Below, piece after piece: positions 45,689-54,723 of a stretch of DNA of 63,921 bases. The translations under genes and the position numbers were made by a program. Within the stretch, counting starts at the first letter, position 1; every line of letters begins with the position of its first letter. This DNA comes from Vallitalea sp. GTDB lineage: Bacteria > Bacillota > Clostridia > Lachnospirales > Vallitaleaceae. The stretch spans positions 1 through 63,921 of the forward strand of contig JAOASG010000034.1 of the NCBI GenBank assembly GCA_025210235.1. Direction: 5' to 3'. The notes under the pieces were generated by a model. It saw only the letters and a list, made by a program, of their open reading frames with translations. It had not been told where the DNA came from and ran no database searches.

Positions 45689-45711
45689 TAGGTAATTTTG
45701 TAATTACTTTA
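45689..45711. repeat. Miniature palindromic repeat at the end of the YesM-type kinase gene
   Basis: TAGGTAATTTTGTAATTACTT keeps the outer ends of the reference repeat with nearly no interior. Its right part contributes the last codons and stop of the kinase gene (stop at 45704-45706). Confidence 0.65.
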
Positions 45712-47458
45712 AAATTTTTGGAATTTCTATAGTAACGGTAGTGCCTTTTTGATATTCACTAGTAATAGATATACCATAATCATCTCCATAAAATAATTTT
45801 ATTTGTGTATTTAGATTTTTAAGTGCAAAATTACCAGATTTATCAAAATCTAAATCTGTAATACTTGAATTGAGCATTTCTAAATTTTCTTGATTCATGC
45901 CAATGCCATTATCTTCTATAATAAATTTTATTGTTTTTCCCATATCAATACCTGATATAATAATTAAGCCGTTACTACCTTTTTTAGCTATACCATGATT
46001 TACAGCATTTTCAATTATAGGTTGAAATAATCTTTTTAGAATTAAACAATTTAAAACATTATCATCAATATCAATATATACATCTAGATTATCTTGGAAT
46101 CGTATTTGTTGAATATCAAGATACGCCTTAGCCAACTCTATAGCTTCAGAAACTAATACTATTTCTTTTCCTTCTTTTAAACTAAGACGATAATATTTGG
46201 ACATTGAAATAGTCATCCTAGATATTTCTGTAACATTATTAATTTTTGCAATCCAGTTTATAGTATCTAAAGTATTGTATAAAAAATGGGGATTAATTTG
46301 TGATTGCAACAATTTTATTTGGGCATTTTTCGTTGAGATTTCTTGCTGTAATAACTTCTGATTAAGCTTGTCTACTTTTATTACCATTGAATTAAAGTTA
46401 TCAATTAAAATAGAGAATTCATTTTGTTTATTATTTGGTGGACACAAAAAGATCTCTCCCTTTTTATTTTTATTCATTGCATAAGTCAGATTCTCTATAG
46501 GGTTATAAATAATCTTATAGAGATGAATAGCAAAAGATAATACAATAAATATTGAAAAAATACTAACAATTATTATTGTAATTGATAAGTTATTAATGTT
46601 CTTATATGCCTTGTTTTTAGGAGCTGTAAATATATACTTCCATCCAGTTTGCGTTGAAACATCGTAGGATATAAAGTACTTAGTATTGTTTATAGTGTGA
46701 ATTAACGTATTATTATTTTCATTACTATTATTAAATAAAAATGAAAAATCAAATGTTTCTTCTGAGTCTGTACATAATATAACATCATTATTTGGATTCA
46801 ATATCCATAAATTAGCATATTCTGGAATATGCATTTTGTTCAACCGTTCATATAAAAAATCAAGAGCAATATTAATATAAAAAGTGGCATAAATATTATC
46901 TTTAGAGACTATATTTTTCTTACTAGATAAAAAATACATATTTTTTTTGTGTTCAGTAATAATAGTATTTTTTAGAAGACTCCAATCTGGCTTATCATTG
47001 GAATTATCAAGCCATTCTAACCAACCATGAGTATTTAAACTTTGAGTTGGTATATAACCGCTTATTTCGCTAGAAAAACCACGATTATTAGTATTATCAA
47101 AAAGATAGATAGAGCTTATCATTTCATTTGAATATTTCAAGGACGATAATGTTTGTTGAATTAATTTTGAATTTTTATAGTTATCATATTTAGAAGTAGT
47201 GTTTATATTCTTTGAAATTGCGTATCTAAAATATATATCAGATAATAATACTGCTGAAGTAGTATCTACACTTTTTATAACTTGATCTATATTTTGCTCA
47301 ACATATAAAACTGAATTTAAGGAAGAATTTTTAAGGTCTTTTGAGATAATATTTATAGATTTTGACAGTAAAAAAAAGCTAATTAATAATACCGGTAGTA
47401 TAGTAATAAATAGTAAAAAACACACTAGTTTATATTTTAAATAATGTTTTTTATTCAT
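45704..47458 (-). CDS. YesM-type sensor histidine kinase
   Basis: Membrane sensor of 584 residues. Transmembrane helix 1 (about 11-32), an extracellular dCache-like sensor of about 255 residues, helix 2 (about 292-314) and a HAMP domain (about 315-367) precede the kinase. The His-box IKLLQSQINPHFLYNTLDTI has phospho-acceptor His391. HATPase motifs are FQPIIENAVNHGI (N-box) and IEDNGIGM (G1). It is paired with the response regulator 39 bases downstream. The ligand is unknown; from context it may be a mannose-containing oligosaccharide, perhaps presented by the binding lipoprotein. The last codons lie inside a miniature repeat. Confidence 0.92.
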   Translation of the reverse strand: MNKKHYLKYKLVCFLLFITILPVLLISFFLLSKSINIISKDLKNSSLNSVLYVEQNIDQVIKSVDTTSAVLLSDIYFRYAISKNINTTSKYDNYKNSKLIQQTLSSLKYSNEMISSIYLFDNTNNRGFSSEISGYIPTQSLNTHGWLEWLDNSNDKPDWSLLKNTIITEHKKNMYFLSSKKNIVSKDNIYATFYINIALDFLYERLNKMHIPEYANLWILNPNNDVILCTDSEETFDFSFLFNNSNENNNTLIHTINNTKYFISYDVSTQTGWKYIFTAPKNKAYKNINNLSITIIIVSIFSIFIVLSFAIHLYKIIYNPIENLTYAMNKNKKGEIFLCPPNNKQNEFSILIDNFNSMVIKVDKLNQKLLQQEISTKNAQIKLLQSQINPHFLYNTLDTINWIAKINNVTEISRMTISMSKYYRLSLKEGKEIVLVSEAIELAKAYLDIQQIRFQDNLDVYIDIDDNVLNCLILKRLFQPIIENAVNHGIAKKGSNGLIIISGIDMGKTIKFIIEDNGIGMNQENLEMLNSSITDLDFDKSGNFALKNLNTQIKLFYGDDYGISITSEYQKGTTVTIEIPKILK

Positions 47459-47613
47459 AAATACACATCCTAAGTTATTCGTTAAGTTAATTTATTAGCG
47501 TAAAAAAGTATAAATATAAATATAAAAACATAATAAAATATTTTTATATTATTATATATATTATATCAAATATTGTTTTTTTTGAAAAGGATATTGAAAT
47601 TTTAAAAAAGCTC

Positions 47614-47642
47614 TTCACAACTTGGTAATAATATGTTATTAT
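47614..47642 (+). promoter_or_regulatory. Probable promoter of the DUF3793-flavodoxin genes
   Basis: TTCACA (47614-47619), a 17-base spacer, then TATTAT (47637-47642), seven bases before the Fur box. Fur binding would cover the transcription start. Confidence 0.55.
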
Positions 47643-47648
47643 TTAACT

Positions 47649-47667
47649 GATAATGATAGTCATTATC
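47649..47667. promoter_or_regulatory. Fur box
   Basis: GATAATGATAGTCATTATC matches the classical 19-bp Fur consensus GATAATGATAATCATTATC at 18 of 19 positions. It lies just upstream of the ribosome site of the DUF3793 gene, so iron-loaded Fur should repress that gene. Confidence 0.87.
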
Positions 47668-47684
47668 TTATGGAGGTGACATAT

Positions 47685-48290
47685 GTGCAGACTTGTAAAA
47701 ATAATAAAAATTGTATACTAAATGATGTGTGTAATAACTATGAAAAAAGATTGATTAAGACCATAAGCCCTGTAATAAAAGGAATTAAGTCGTCAGAGAT
47801 AATTAGTTTGCCGAAGAATGAAGAAAATATTGAAGGTAAATTAGAATTATTAACAAACTTGTATAATAGATGCTATAAAATTGAAGGTAAAGTAATTCCG
47901 TATTCAAACAACAGTATTAAGGTATTCATATATAATAAAAGTTCTTTAGAAAAAATATTACATAAAAAAAATATAAAGAGATTTTTAGCTTCATATGGGT
48001 ATAGTATGGAATGTACTACTGAGGATTATTTGAACATATTATATAAGAAAATAAGTAGGGGCAGTATTCCAAGTGAAATAGGTATTTTTTTAGGGTATCC
48101 ATTAAAAGATGTTATGGGATTTATGGGAATTAACAATTTACCATTAACCAAAGTTAATTATTGGCGAATTTATGGCAACGCAGATATATCAGATAAGTTA
48201 TTTAATAACATACAAAAAGTTAAACTTAGTACAGAAAAACTTCTTACATATAAAACACCTCAGCAGGTGTTAGAGCTACTACTGAACTAA
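47685..48290 (+). CDS. DUF3793-family protein under Fur control
   Basis: Protein of 201 residues with no known activity. GTG 47685 is chosen because GGAGGTGA lies five bases before it; extending upstream would run through the Fur box. The core reads IKRFLASYGYSMECTTEDYL and PSEIGIFLGYPLKDVMGFMG, which I recognise as the DUF3793 signature found in anaerobic Clostridia. Three cysteines are regularly spaced at the N-terminus (Cys4, Cys10, Cys16), and more occur later, so metal binding is possible. No signal peptide or membrane helix. A flavodoxin gene follows 88 bases downstream; such pairing and the Fur box suggest a part in the iron-limitation response. Confidence 0.82.
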   Translation: MQTCKNNKNCILNDVCNNYEKRLIKTISPVIKGIKSSEIISLPKNEENIEGKLELLTNLYNRCYKIEGKVIPYSNNSIKVFIYNKSSLEKILHKKNIKRFLASYGYSMECTTEDYLNILYKKISRGSIPSEIGIFLGYPLKDVMGFMGINNLPLTKVNYWRIYGNADISDKLFNNIQKVKLSTEKLLTYKTPQQVLELLLN

Positions 48291-48378
48291 AATTTACCAT
48301 ATTATAATGAATGGTGAATTTAGTAATATATTTAATTACTATATGTGCCTTAAGCACAATGAAAGGAATGTGAGTTAA

Positions 48379-48810
48379 ATGGATAAAGCATTAATAATTT
48401 ATTGGAGTGGAACAGGTAATACAGAGATTATGGCAAATACTATAGCGAAAGGTATAGAAGAAGCAGGTAAAACAGTAGAAAATATGTCCGTTAATTTGGC
48501 TAACACAGATATGGTAAAAGAAGCTTCTTATATAGCTTTAGGATGCCCATCTATGGGAGTGGAAGAATTGGAAGAAGATGAGATGGAGCCTTTTGTTGAG
48601 AGCTTAAAAGACATTGATTGGTCTAATAAGAAGTTAGTTCTTTTTGGTTCATATGATTGGGGCGATGGTGAATGGATGAGAAACTGGCAAGAAAGAATGG
48701 AATCTTATGGAGCAACTTTAGTTAAAGATGGTTTATATGTTAATCTTGAACCAGAAGGAGAAGAGTTAGATAAGTGTAAGGATTTAGGAAAAGTCCTTGT
48801 AACTGAATAG
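48379..48810 (+). CDS. Flavodoxin
   Basis: FMN-binding electron carrier of 143 residues, normal for short-chain flavodoxins. The phosphate loop reads YWSGTGNTEIMANTIAKG (about 8-25). Further flavin-binding segments are ALGCPSMGVEELEEDEMEPF (about 54-73) and FGSYDWGDGEWMRNW (about 90-104). Flavodoxin replaces ferredoxin when iron is scarce, which fits its place after the Fur-controlled DUF3793 gene. A hairpin terminator follows. The acidic surface is typical. Confidence 0.94.
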   Translation: MDKALIIYWSGTGNTEIMANTIAKGIEEAGKTVENMSVNLANTDMVKEASYIALGCPSMGVEELEEDEMEPFVESLKDIDWSNKKLVLFGSYDWGDGEWMRNWQERMESYGATLVKDGLYVNLEPEGEELDKCKDLGKVLVTE

Positions 48811-48843
48811 TTTTAAAGGCTTAACTTTAAAATCTCTAAATAA

Positions 48844-48890
48844 ATGCAGTCATATAAACTATATTAATGTTATTATGACTGCATATTTAT
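48844..48890. terminator. Bidirectional terminator between flavodoxin and TPR genes
   Basis: ATGCAGTCATA (48844-48854) pairs perfectly with TATGACTGCAT (48874-48884). AAATAA and TTTATT extend the stem with one bulged base. Confidence 0.75.
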
Positions 48891-49801
48891 TATATTTCTT
48901 TTAATTTCATTTCTACATCTTCTTTTTTTACAGTATTAAGAGCATTAAAATTACATGAAGCTGCTTTTGTATAATACCTTTTTGCTTCTTTTATATTATC
49001 TTGTTTTTCATATATTAATCCCATATAGTAATTACTATCAGCCATATTAGGATTAATTACTAATGCTGATTTTAGATTTTTAATTGCTTTATCATACTCA
49101 TTTGTTTCATAATAAATTTGTCCTAAATTATCAAGCGCTGCTGCATAGTTTTCATTAAGTATTAAAGCTTTTTTACTGTTTTCAATAGCTTTATCATAAT
49201 CTTTTTTTAATAAATATAAGTAGCCTAGAGTTGTATAATCTTGTGCATAAACATAATCATTAGTAGTAATAGTGTATTCTTCTTTTTCTTCTTCTGTTTC
49301 AGAAGTAATGTCATCTTCATCTATACTTTTTTCAAAATCTTTAAAGATTTTTTCATAAATATCAATTGCCTCATTAATATTTCCTAGTTTCCAATTACAG
49401 ATAGCAATATTACATTTAATAATCTTAGAAGGTAAAAAATCAGGTTGTAATGATAGAGCTATTTTAAATATTTCTAGTGATTTATTAATGTGGTCTTCTT
49501 TTAAAAGTATTAATCCATAAGAAGATAAAACACTAATATGATTTGTTTTTAAAGCATAAGCTATTTTATAAAATTTACTTGCTTTCGCATCATTTTTAGT
49601 TATGTTTTGTATCAATATACCTATTAAACCTATAGTTGTACCTAAAAATAGAATCATTGTCAACAGAATAAATCCCCCATAAAAGAGTAATAATTTACTT
49701 ATGGGCATATGTTTAATTGATATTACATAAATATAACAAAGAATAAAATAAATAATTGTAACTAATTTCCATTTCTTGCCTAAATATTTCATGTTTTTCA
49801 T
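48890..49801 (-). CDS. Membrane-anchored tetratricopeptide-repeat protein
   Basis: Protein of 303 residues with two N-terminal membrane helices (about 11-28 and 36-62). The soluble part holds about five to six TPR units, clearest at 190-290 (YAQDYTTLGYLYLLKKDYDK, AALDNLGQIYYETNEYDKAI, ADSNYYMGLIYEKQDNIKEA). An acidic insert rich in Glu and Asp lies near 155-175. TPR arrays mediate protein binding; the partner is unknown. It is monocistronic and divergent from the NfeD gene. Confidence 0.87.
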   Translation of the reverse strand: MKNMKYLGKKWKLVTIIYFILCYIYVISIKHMPISKLLLFYGGFILLTMILFLGTTIGLIGILIQNITKNDAKASKFYKIAYALKTNHISVLSSYGLILLKEDHINKSLEIFKIALSLQPDFLPSKIIKCNIAICNWKLGNINEAIDIYEKIFKDFEKSIDEDDITSETEEEKEEYTITTNDYVYAQDYTTLGYLYLLKKDYDKAIENSKKALILNENYAAALDNLGQIYYETNEYDKAIKNLKSALVINPNMADSNYYMGLIYEKQDNIKEAKRYYTKAASCNFNALNTVKKEDVEMKLKEI

Positions 49802-50127
49802 CTCCTATCAAGTAGTTTAAATAATACTACAATAATATTATTATTTCAATATTATTAATCTACAAAAAGTAGTTTACTAGAAATGATGAGGGTATAATAT
49901 ATGGAAATCATAATAGATAACGTAATTTTAAACATATTCTAATTAAATATTAATTAAAATAAGTTACTATAAGATACAGGATAGACTAAAGAAGTAAATT
50001 TTCTAAAATAAAAAAATAATAAATTTGCAATATATGATTTTTTTATGTAAAATATATATGATAATCATATATTTATTATATAGGATGTTTAATGTAGGAT
50101 TATGACTATTAAAAGGAGGAATAGGCT
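49802..50127. other. Divergent intergenic region between TPR and NfeD genes
   Basis: These 326 bases are very AT-rich with no open frame of note. A TATAAT occurs at 49893 and a near-palindrome ATATATGATAATCATATAT near 50053-50071. Neither can be firmly assigned. The NfeD gene has a GGAGGA ribosome site. Confidence 0.5.
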
Positions 50128-50571
50128 ATGAATGAACCATATTTCATTTGGCTTGGAGTATTAGTGATTTGTTTAATACTTGAAGCAGCTACATTAGGGT
50201 TAACTACGATTTGGTTTGCATTTGGTGCTTTAGTATCACTTTTAGTAGCGTTATTAGGAGGCAGTATAGTCTTTCAAGTAATTCTATTTATTGTAGTATC
50301 ATTATGCCTTTTGTATTTTACAAGACCAATAGCAATAAAAGTGCTTAAAATTGGTCATGCAAAAACCAATTATGAATCAATTATTGGTAAAATAGGTATA
50401 GTAATGGAGGATATTGATAACTTAACTGCAAAAGGGCAGGTAAAAGTTGATGGGCAAATGTGGAGTTGTCGTTCGTTACTAGGTGATTCTATTGAAAAAG
50501 GTGTTAAGGTCAGAGTTAATGAAGTAAAAGGTGTTAAGCTAATTGTTGAAAGAGAAAATAATGAAAAATAG
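50128..50571 (+). CDS. NfeD-family membrane protein
   Basis: Protein of 147 residues with hydrophobic helices in the first 70 residues (WLGVLVICLILEAATLG; FGALVSLLVALLGG; VILFIVVSLCLLYF). A C-terminal OB-fold (about 85-145, IGKIGIVMEDIDNL, GQVKVDGQMWSCRS, VKVRVNEVKGVKLIVER) is typical of the short NfeD class. It lacks the serine-protease half of long NfeD proteins. It nearly always pairs with an SPFH protein, as here, and is thought to help form membrane microdomains. Confidence 0.92.
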   Translation: MNEPYFIWLGVLVICLILEAATLGLTTIWFAFGALVSLLVALLGGSIVFQVILFIVVSLCLLYFTRPIAIKVLKIGHAKTNYESIIGKIGIVMEDIDNLTAKGQVKVDGQMWSCRSLLGDSIEKGVKVRVNEVKGVKLIVERENNEK

Positions 50572-50636
50572 GTAAACAAAAACGTTACCTAAAAAAACAT
50601 AACCTAAAACAAATTAAATAATGAGGAGGAATTAAT

Positions 50637-51566
50637 ATGGAATATGTAGGAATTGGAATTATTGCAATAATAATTATTTTAATCATTAGTAATATTAAAG
50701 TAGTACCACAGGCGCATGCTTATGTTATTGAACGATTAGGTGCTTTTCAAACGTCATGGTCAGTAGGATTACATGTAAAAATACCACTTATCGATAAAGT
50801 AGCAAGAAAAGTATCACTAAAAGAACAAGTTTTAGACTTTCCACCACAACCTGTAATTACAAAAGATAATGTTACTATGAGAATAGATACAGTTGTGTAT
50901 TATCAAATAACTGATCCAAAAGCTTATGCATATGGAATAGTTAATCCATTATCAGCTATTGAAAATTTAACAGCTACTACACTTAGAAATATAATAGGTG
51001 ATTTAGAACTTGATGAAACATTAACTTCCAGAGAGTTAATTAATACTAAGATGAGAAGTATTCTAGATGAAGCAACTGACCCATGGGGTATAAAAGTTAA
51101 TCGTGTAGAACTTAAAAATATAATTCCACCTTCTGAAATTCAAGATGCAATGGAGCGTCAAATGAAAGCAGAAAGAGGAAGAAGAGAGTCAATACTTAGA
51201 GCTGAAGGTGAAAAAAAATCTGCAGTATTAGTAGCAGAAGGGAAAAAACAATCAGCTATATTAGAGGCAGAAGCCCAAAAAGCAGCTGCTATATTAATTG
51301 CAGAAGCTAAAAAAGAAGCTGCTATTAGAGAAGCAGAAGGTGAAGCAGAAGCAATATTAAAAGTTCAAACTGCTACAGCAGAGGGTATTAAAAGAATCAA
51401 TGAATCACAACCTTCAAAAGAAGTTATTTCTATTAAGAGTTTAGAAGCTTTTGTAAAGGCGGCAGATGGAAAAGCTACGAAGATAATAATTCCATCAGAA
51501 ATTCAAGGATTAGCAGGTCTTGCAAAATCAGTAGTAGAAGTTGCTAAAGATGACGTAAAAGAATAG
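50637..51566 (+). CDS. SPFH/Band 7 (stomatin/slipin-like) membrane protein
   Basis: Protein of 309 residues with one N-terminal membrane helix (about 3-20). A Band 7 domain follows (VPQAHAYVIERLGAFQTSWS; DNVTMRIDTVVYYQITDPKA; RNIIGDLELDETLTSRELIN). A coiled-coil tail is rich in Glu-Ala repeats (about 180-255, AEGEKKSAVLVAEGKKQSAI), and the usual C-terminus has IIIPSEIQGLAG. Such proteins form oligomeric scaffolds in the membrane and bind proteases or lipids. It is co-transcribed with the NfeD gene 65 bases upstream, and the LtaS-like synthase starts 31 bases later, perhaps in the same unit. Confidence 0.94.
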   Translation: MEYVGIGIIAIIIILIISNIKVVPQAHAYVIERLGAFQTSWSVGLHVKIPLIDKVARKVSLKEQVLDFPPQPVITKDNVTMRIDTVVYYQITDPKAYAYGIVNPLSAIENLTATTLRNIIGDLELDETLTSRELINTKMRSILDEATDPWGIKVNRVELKNIIPPSEIQDAMERQMKAERGRRESILRAEGEKKSAVLVAEGKKQSAILEAEAQKAAAILIAEAKKEAAIREAEGEAEAILKVQTATAEGIKRINESQPSKEVISIKSLEAFVKAADGKATKIIIPSEIQGLAGLAKSVVEVAKDDVKE

Positions 51567-51597
51567 ATGTACGTTTTTAAGATAAAGGGAGAAATAT

Positions 51598-53430
51598 ATG
51601 AAAGTGTTAAAAAAAATATCATATAAAGATATAACTATGATAATGATTTTATTAATAAAGATAATTTGCTTTTATTTATTAATAGGATTTACTAAATCAA
51701 GTGTCGTAATTGGAGCTATAACGTTTATTTATATTATAATTATTTTTAGTTTATTGTTGTTCAGTAATGGTAAACATACTAATAAATGGTTTTTGTTCAT
51801 ATATACAGTATTGACACTATTAATGTTTGCTGATACTTTATATTATAGTTATTTTAACCAGTTGCCTTCAGTTAATCAAGTTGCACAGATGAATAACTTA
51901 ATAGTTGTTGACGAAAGTGTTAAATTTACAACACCGCCAATAAGTATTTTATTATTTATTGATATACCAATATTTTTTATTTATTTTAAGAAGAAAAGAA
52001 AAAAATTAGAGTTGTTTAGAACTGAACAATTTAAACCATACAAAAAAGTTTTAGCTTCATTATTATTTGGTGTATTACTACTTACGACATGGAATCCAAT
52101 GAATGTAGATGCAGTAAAATCTGTTAGTAATACTGAATTTGTAACTTATCACATGCATGATATTTATACTAAATTATTTGGATATGCTGACAATAAAGTA
52201 ACTTCAAGTGAAGATGTAGAAGATATTATGGATGAAATAACTAACGAAAAATCTACAGAATATAAATTTGAAGGCATTGCAAAAGGAAGAAACTTAATAG
52301 TTATACAAGTTGAATCATTACAAGATTTTCCTATAAATGCTTTTTATGAAAATCAAGAATTAACTCCAAACCTTAATAAACTTATTAAGGAAGATACATT
52401 ATATTTTAATAATTATTATCAAAATATTGGAAGAGGAAATACTTCAGATGCTGAGTTTGCAACACAAAACTCTATATATCCAGTAATTGAAGGAGAAAGT
52501 TATAGATTATATGAGAAAAATACATTTTATGGTCTACCTTGGATTATGAGAGAAAATGGTTATAAAACTGCTGTTTTTCATGGATATAAAGGAGATTTTT
52601 GGAATAGAGAAGCGGCATATCCTAATCAAGGGTTTGAAGATTATATAAGTCTTGAAGATATGAAGCTTACAGAAAAAATTGGGTTTGGTTTAGCAGATGA
52701 GAGTATGTTTATGCAATCAGTAGATTATATTGAAAAAATGCAGAAACCATTTTATAGTTTTTTAATTACATTAACTTGTCATCATCCATATTTATTACCA
52801 GATAAATATAATACTATAGAACTTAATAAAGAAGATCAGGGCACTGTGTTTGGTAATTATTTACAAGGAGCTCATTATTCAGATATGGCGATTGGTAAAT
52901 TTATAGAAAAGCTTAAAGAAAAAGGGCTGTATGATAATTCTATTATTGCTATATATGGTGATCATCATGGACTTAATTGTAAAGATCCTAGCAATTATGA
53001 ATGTATGACAAGATATTTAGGCAAAGAATATGATTACAATGAAATGTTGAATATACCGTTTATAATTAATATACCTGGTACTGGTATTAATGAGACTATA
53101 TCAACAGTAGGTGGTCAAGTTGACTTTTTACCAACTATTAGTAATTTACTAGGAGTAGAAGTTAATAATAAATATATATTTGGTCAAGACTTAGTTAATG
53201 CTAAAAAGGGATATACAGCATCTGTTACCTATATGCTTAGAGGATCATTTATAATTGATGATGTGATTTTTGAAATGTCAAGAGACGGTTTATTTAGTAG
53301 TAGTAAAGCAAAAAATCGCTTAACTGACAAAGTCATAGCAAAAAAAGGTTTAGAAGATGACTATGAAAGGGCATTGAAATTATTAGATCTATCTAAATAT
53401 ATACTTGACAAAAATCTAATAAAAAAATAA
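51598..53430 (+). CDS. LtaS-type lipoteichoic acid synthase (membrane sulfatase-fold phosphoglycerol transferase)
   Basis: Membrane protein of 610 residues. About five N-terminal helices (to about residue 165) precede an extracellular alkaline-phosphatase-fold domain. Key residues match LtaS: metal ligand Glu239 in LIVIQVESLQ, nucleophile Thr282 in GRGNTSDAEFATQNS, and GDHHGL (about 464-469) with metal-binding Asp/His. The enzyme polymerises glycerol phosphate from phosphatidylglycerol onto a glycolipid anchor. The next genes are glycolipid-type glycosyltransferases, which strengthens the call. Related LTA primases or phosphoglycerol transferases cannot be excluded. A strong hairpin follows. 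Confidence 0.9.
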   Translation: MKVLKKISYKDITMIMILLIKIICFYLLIGFTKSSVVIGAITFIYIIIIFSLLLFSNGKHTNKWFLFIYTVLTLLMFADTLYYSYFNQLPSVNQVAQMNNLIVVDESVKFTTPPISILLFIDIPIFFIYFKKKRKKLELFRTEQFKPYKKVLASLLFGVLLLTTWNPMNVDAVKSVSNTEFVTYHMHDIYTKLFGYADNKVTSSEDVEDIMDEITNEKSTEYKFEGIAKGRNLIVIQVESLQDFPINAFYENQELTPNLNKLIKEDTLYFNNYYQNIGRGNTSDAEFATQNSIYPVIEGESYRLYEKNTFYGLPWIMRENGYKTAVFHGYKGDFWNREAAYPNQGFEDYISLEDMKLTEKIGFGLADESMFMQSVDYIEKMQKPFYSFLITLTCHHPYLLPDKYNTIELNKEDQGTVFGNYLQGAHYSDMAIGKFIEKLKEKGLYDNSIIAIYGDHHGLNCKDPSNYECMTRYLGKEYDYNEMLNIPFIINIPGTGINETISTVGGQVDFLPTISNLLGVEVNNKYIFGQDLVNAKKGYTASVTYMLRGSFIIDDVIFEMSRDGLFSSSKAKNRLTDKVIAKKGLEDDYERALKLLDLSKYILDKNLIKK

Positions 53431-53487
53431 TTTTATTAAAAAAAACAATAAGTAATTAAAATAAAAAAATATACTAAATTATAGTAA

Positions 53488-53524
53488 GGTTAATTCACAA
53501 AAACTGTATTTTTGTGAATTAACC
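53488..53524 (+). terminator. Perfect 16-bp hairpin after the LtaS-like gene
   Basis: GGTTAATTCACAAAAA (53488-53503) pairs perfectly with TTTTTGTGAATTAACC (53509-53524) around a 5-base loop. No T-run follows, but the stem is long. A second weaker hairpin, TAGTAATCTA with TAGATTAACTA, lies at about 53533-53557. Confidence 0.6.
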
Positions 53525-53589
53525 ATAGAAATAGTAATCTATATATTAGATTAACTATTACTAATTTAATTTAGGGGGATAATTATAAT

Positions 53590-54723
53590 ATGAATAAAAA
53601 AATAGTAATTGTGTCAGCATCTACAGGATATGGTCATAACCAAGTTGCTAACGCATTAAAATTGGAATTTGAAGAAAAAGGATATGAGGCATCAATCTTT
53701 GAGCCCCTAAAAGAAGCAAGTAAATCATTAGATATATTAGTTTCAGATGGTTATAAAATCCTTGCAACTTTAATGCCTAAAATGTATGGAACAATATATA
53801 AAATTAGTAATAACGAAATAATGAATAAACCTGTTGCTAAGATATTTATTAAAACACTAAAAGATAAAATTTCAGAAATTGTTGATAATGAAGAAGCAGA
53901 TTTAATAATTAGTACTCATCCATTATTAGTAGATGTAATTTCATCTTTAAAAGGCGATAATATCATTGATATACCTTTTTTATCAATTGTAACGGATTTC
54001 TTGCCACATCAAAGTTATATATCAGATAATGTAGATGCTTATCTTGTTGGTAGTTGCTATACTAAAAATGGTATTGTAGCAAGGGGAATAAGTCCAGACA
54101 AAGTTTATGCATTTGGTATTCCTATCAAAAAAATCTTTAGAGAAGATGTAATCATAGAAGATAAAGAAGATGTATTTACTATATTATTAATGGGTGGAAG
54201 TATGGGTGTTAGTTCAATTAAAAAAGCACTTAAAAATCTACTTAATATAGAGGAAAAACTAAAGATTATTGTGGTTTGTGGAAACAATGATACTTTAAAA
54301 TCATCTCTAGATGAAAAATATAGTGAAGATATACCAAATAAATATATTGAAATTCTTGGGTTTACAGATAAAATTCCAGAACTAATGGAATTATCGGATG
54401 TTATTATTACTAAACCAGGTGGGCTAACAGTTACAGAAGCACTTGCTAAAAACATACCTATGATTATTCCTTACTTTATTCCAGGTCAAGAAGAGGAAAA
54501 TGCAGAAGTACTTGTGAATGCTGGAGCAGCTGTAAAGGTAGATAGTGTTAGAGAATTAGATGAAGTAGTTGGTGTTTTGATGAAAGATTCAAGTAAATTA
54601 GAATGGTTAAAACAAAATATGAAAGCTATTTCAAAAGATCATTCTATTGATAATACCATTAATCTATGTATAGAGCTTATGGAAAATTATAAACCTTTTA
54701 CGGAGATAAAAGATGCAAACTAA
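53590..54723 (+). CDS. MGDG-synthase-like glycosyltransferase (GT28, UgtP type), first copy
   Basis: Glycosyltransferase of 377 residues. It starts with KIVIVSASTGYGHNQVANAL, the GxGH-type N-terminal acceptor motif of monogalactosyldiacylglycerol synthase-like enzymes. The donor-binding end reads TKPGGLTVTEALAKNIPMII then GQEEENAEVL (about 274-305). Family members add glucose or galactose to diacylglycerol, giving membrane glycolipids and the anchor for lipoteichoic acid; others make undecaprenyl-linked lipids (MurG-like). Position after an LtaS-like synthase favours the anchor role. The stop overlaps the start of the second copy by 11 bases, so they are coupled. Confidence 0.88.
   Translation: MNKKIVIVSASTGYGHNQVANALKLEFEEKGYEASIFEPLKEASKSLDILVSDGYKILATLMPKMYGTIYKISNNEIMNKPVAKIFIKTLKDKISEIVDNEEADLIISTHPLLVDVISSLKGDNIIDIPFLSIVTDFLPHQSYISDNVDAYLVGSCYTKNGIVARGISPDKVYAFGIPIKKIFREDVIIEDKEDVFTILLMGGSMGVSSIKKALKNLLNIEEKLKIIVVCGNNDTLKSSLDEKYSEDIPNKYIEILGFTDKIPELMELSDVIITKPGGLTVTEALAKNIPMIIPYFIPGQEEENAEVLVNAGAAVKVDSVRELDEVVGVLMKDSSKLEWLKQNMKAISKDHSIDNTINLCIELMENYKPFTEIKDAN

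Noticed and set aside
50053..50071. Near-palindrome ATATATGATAATCATATAT considered as a Fur box
   Set aside because: It matches only the GATAATCAT core and lacks the flanking hexamers; the region is AT-rich and the downstream NfeD/SPFH genes are not typical Fur targets.
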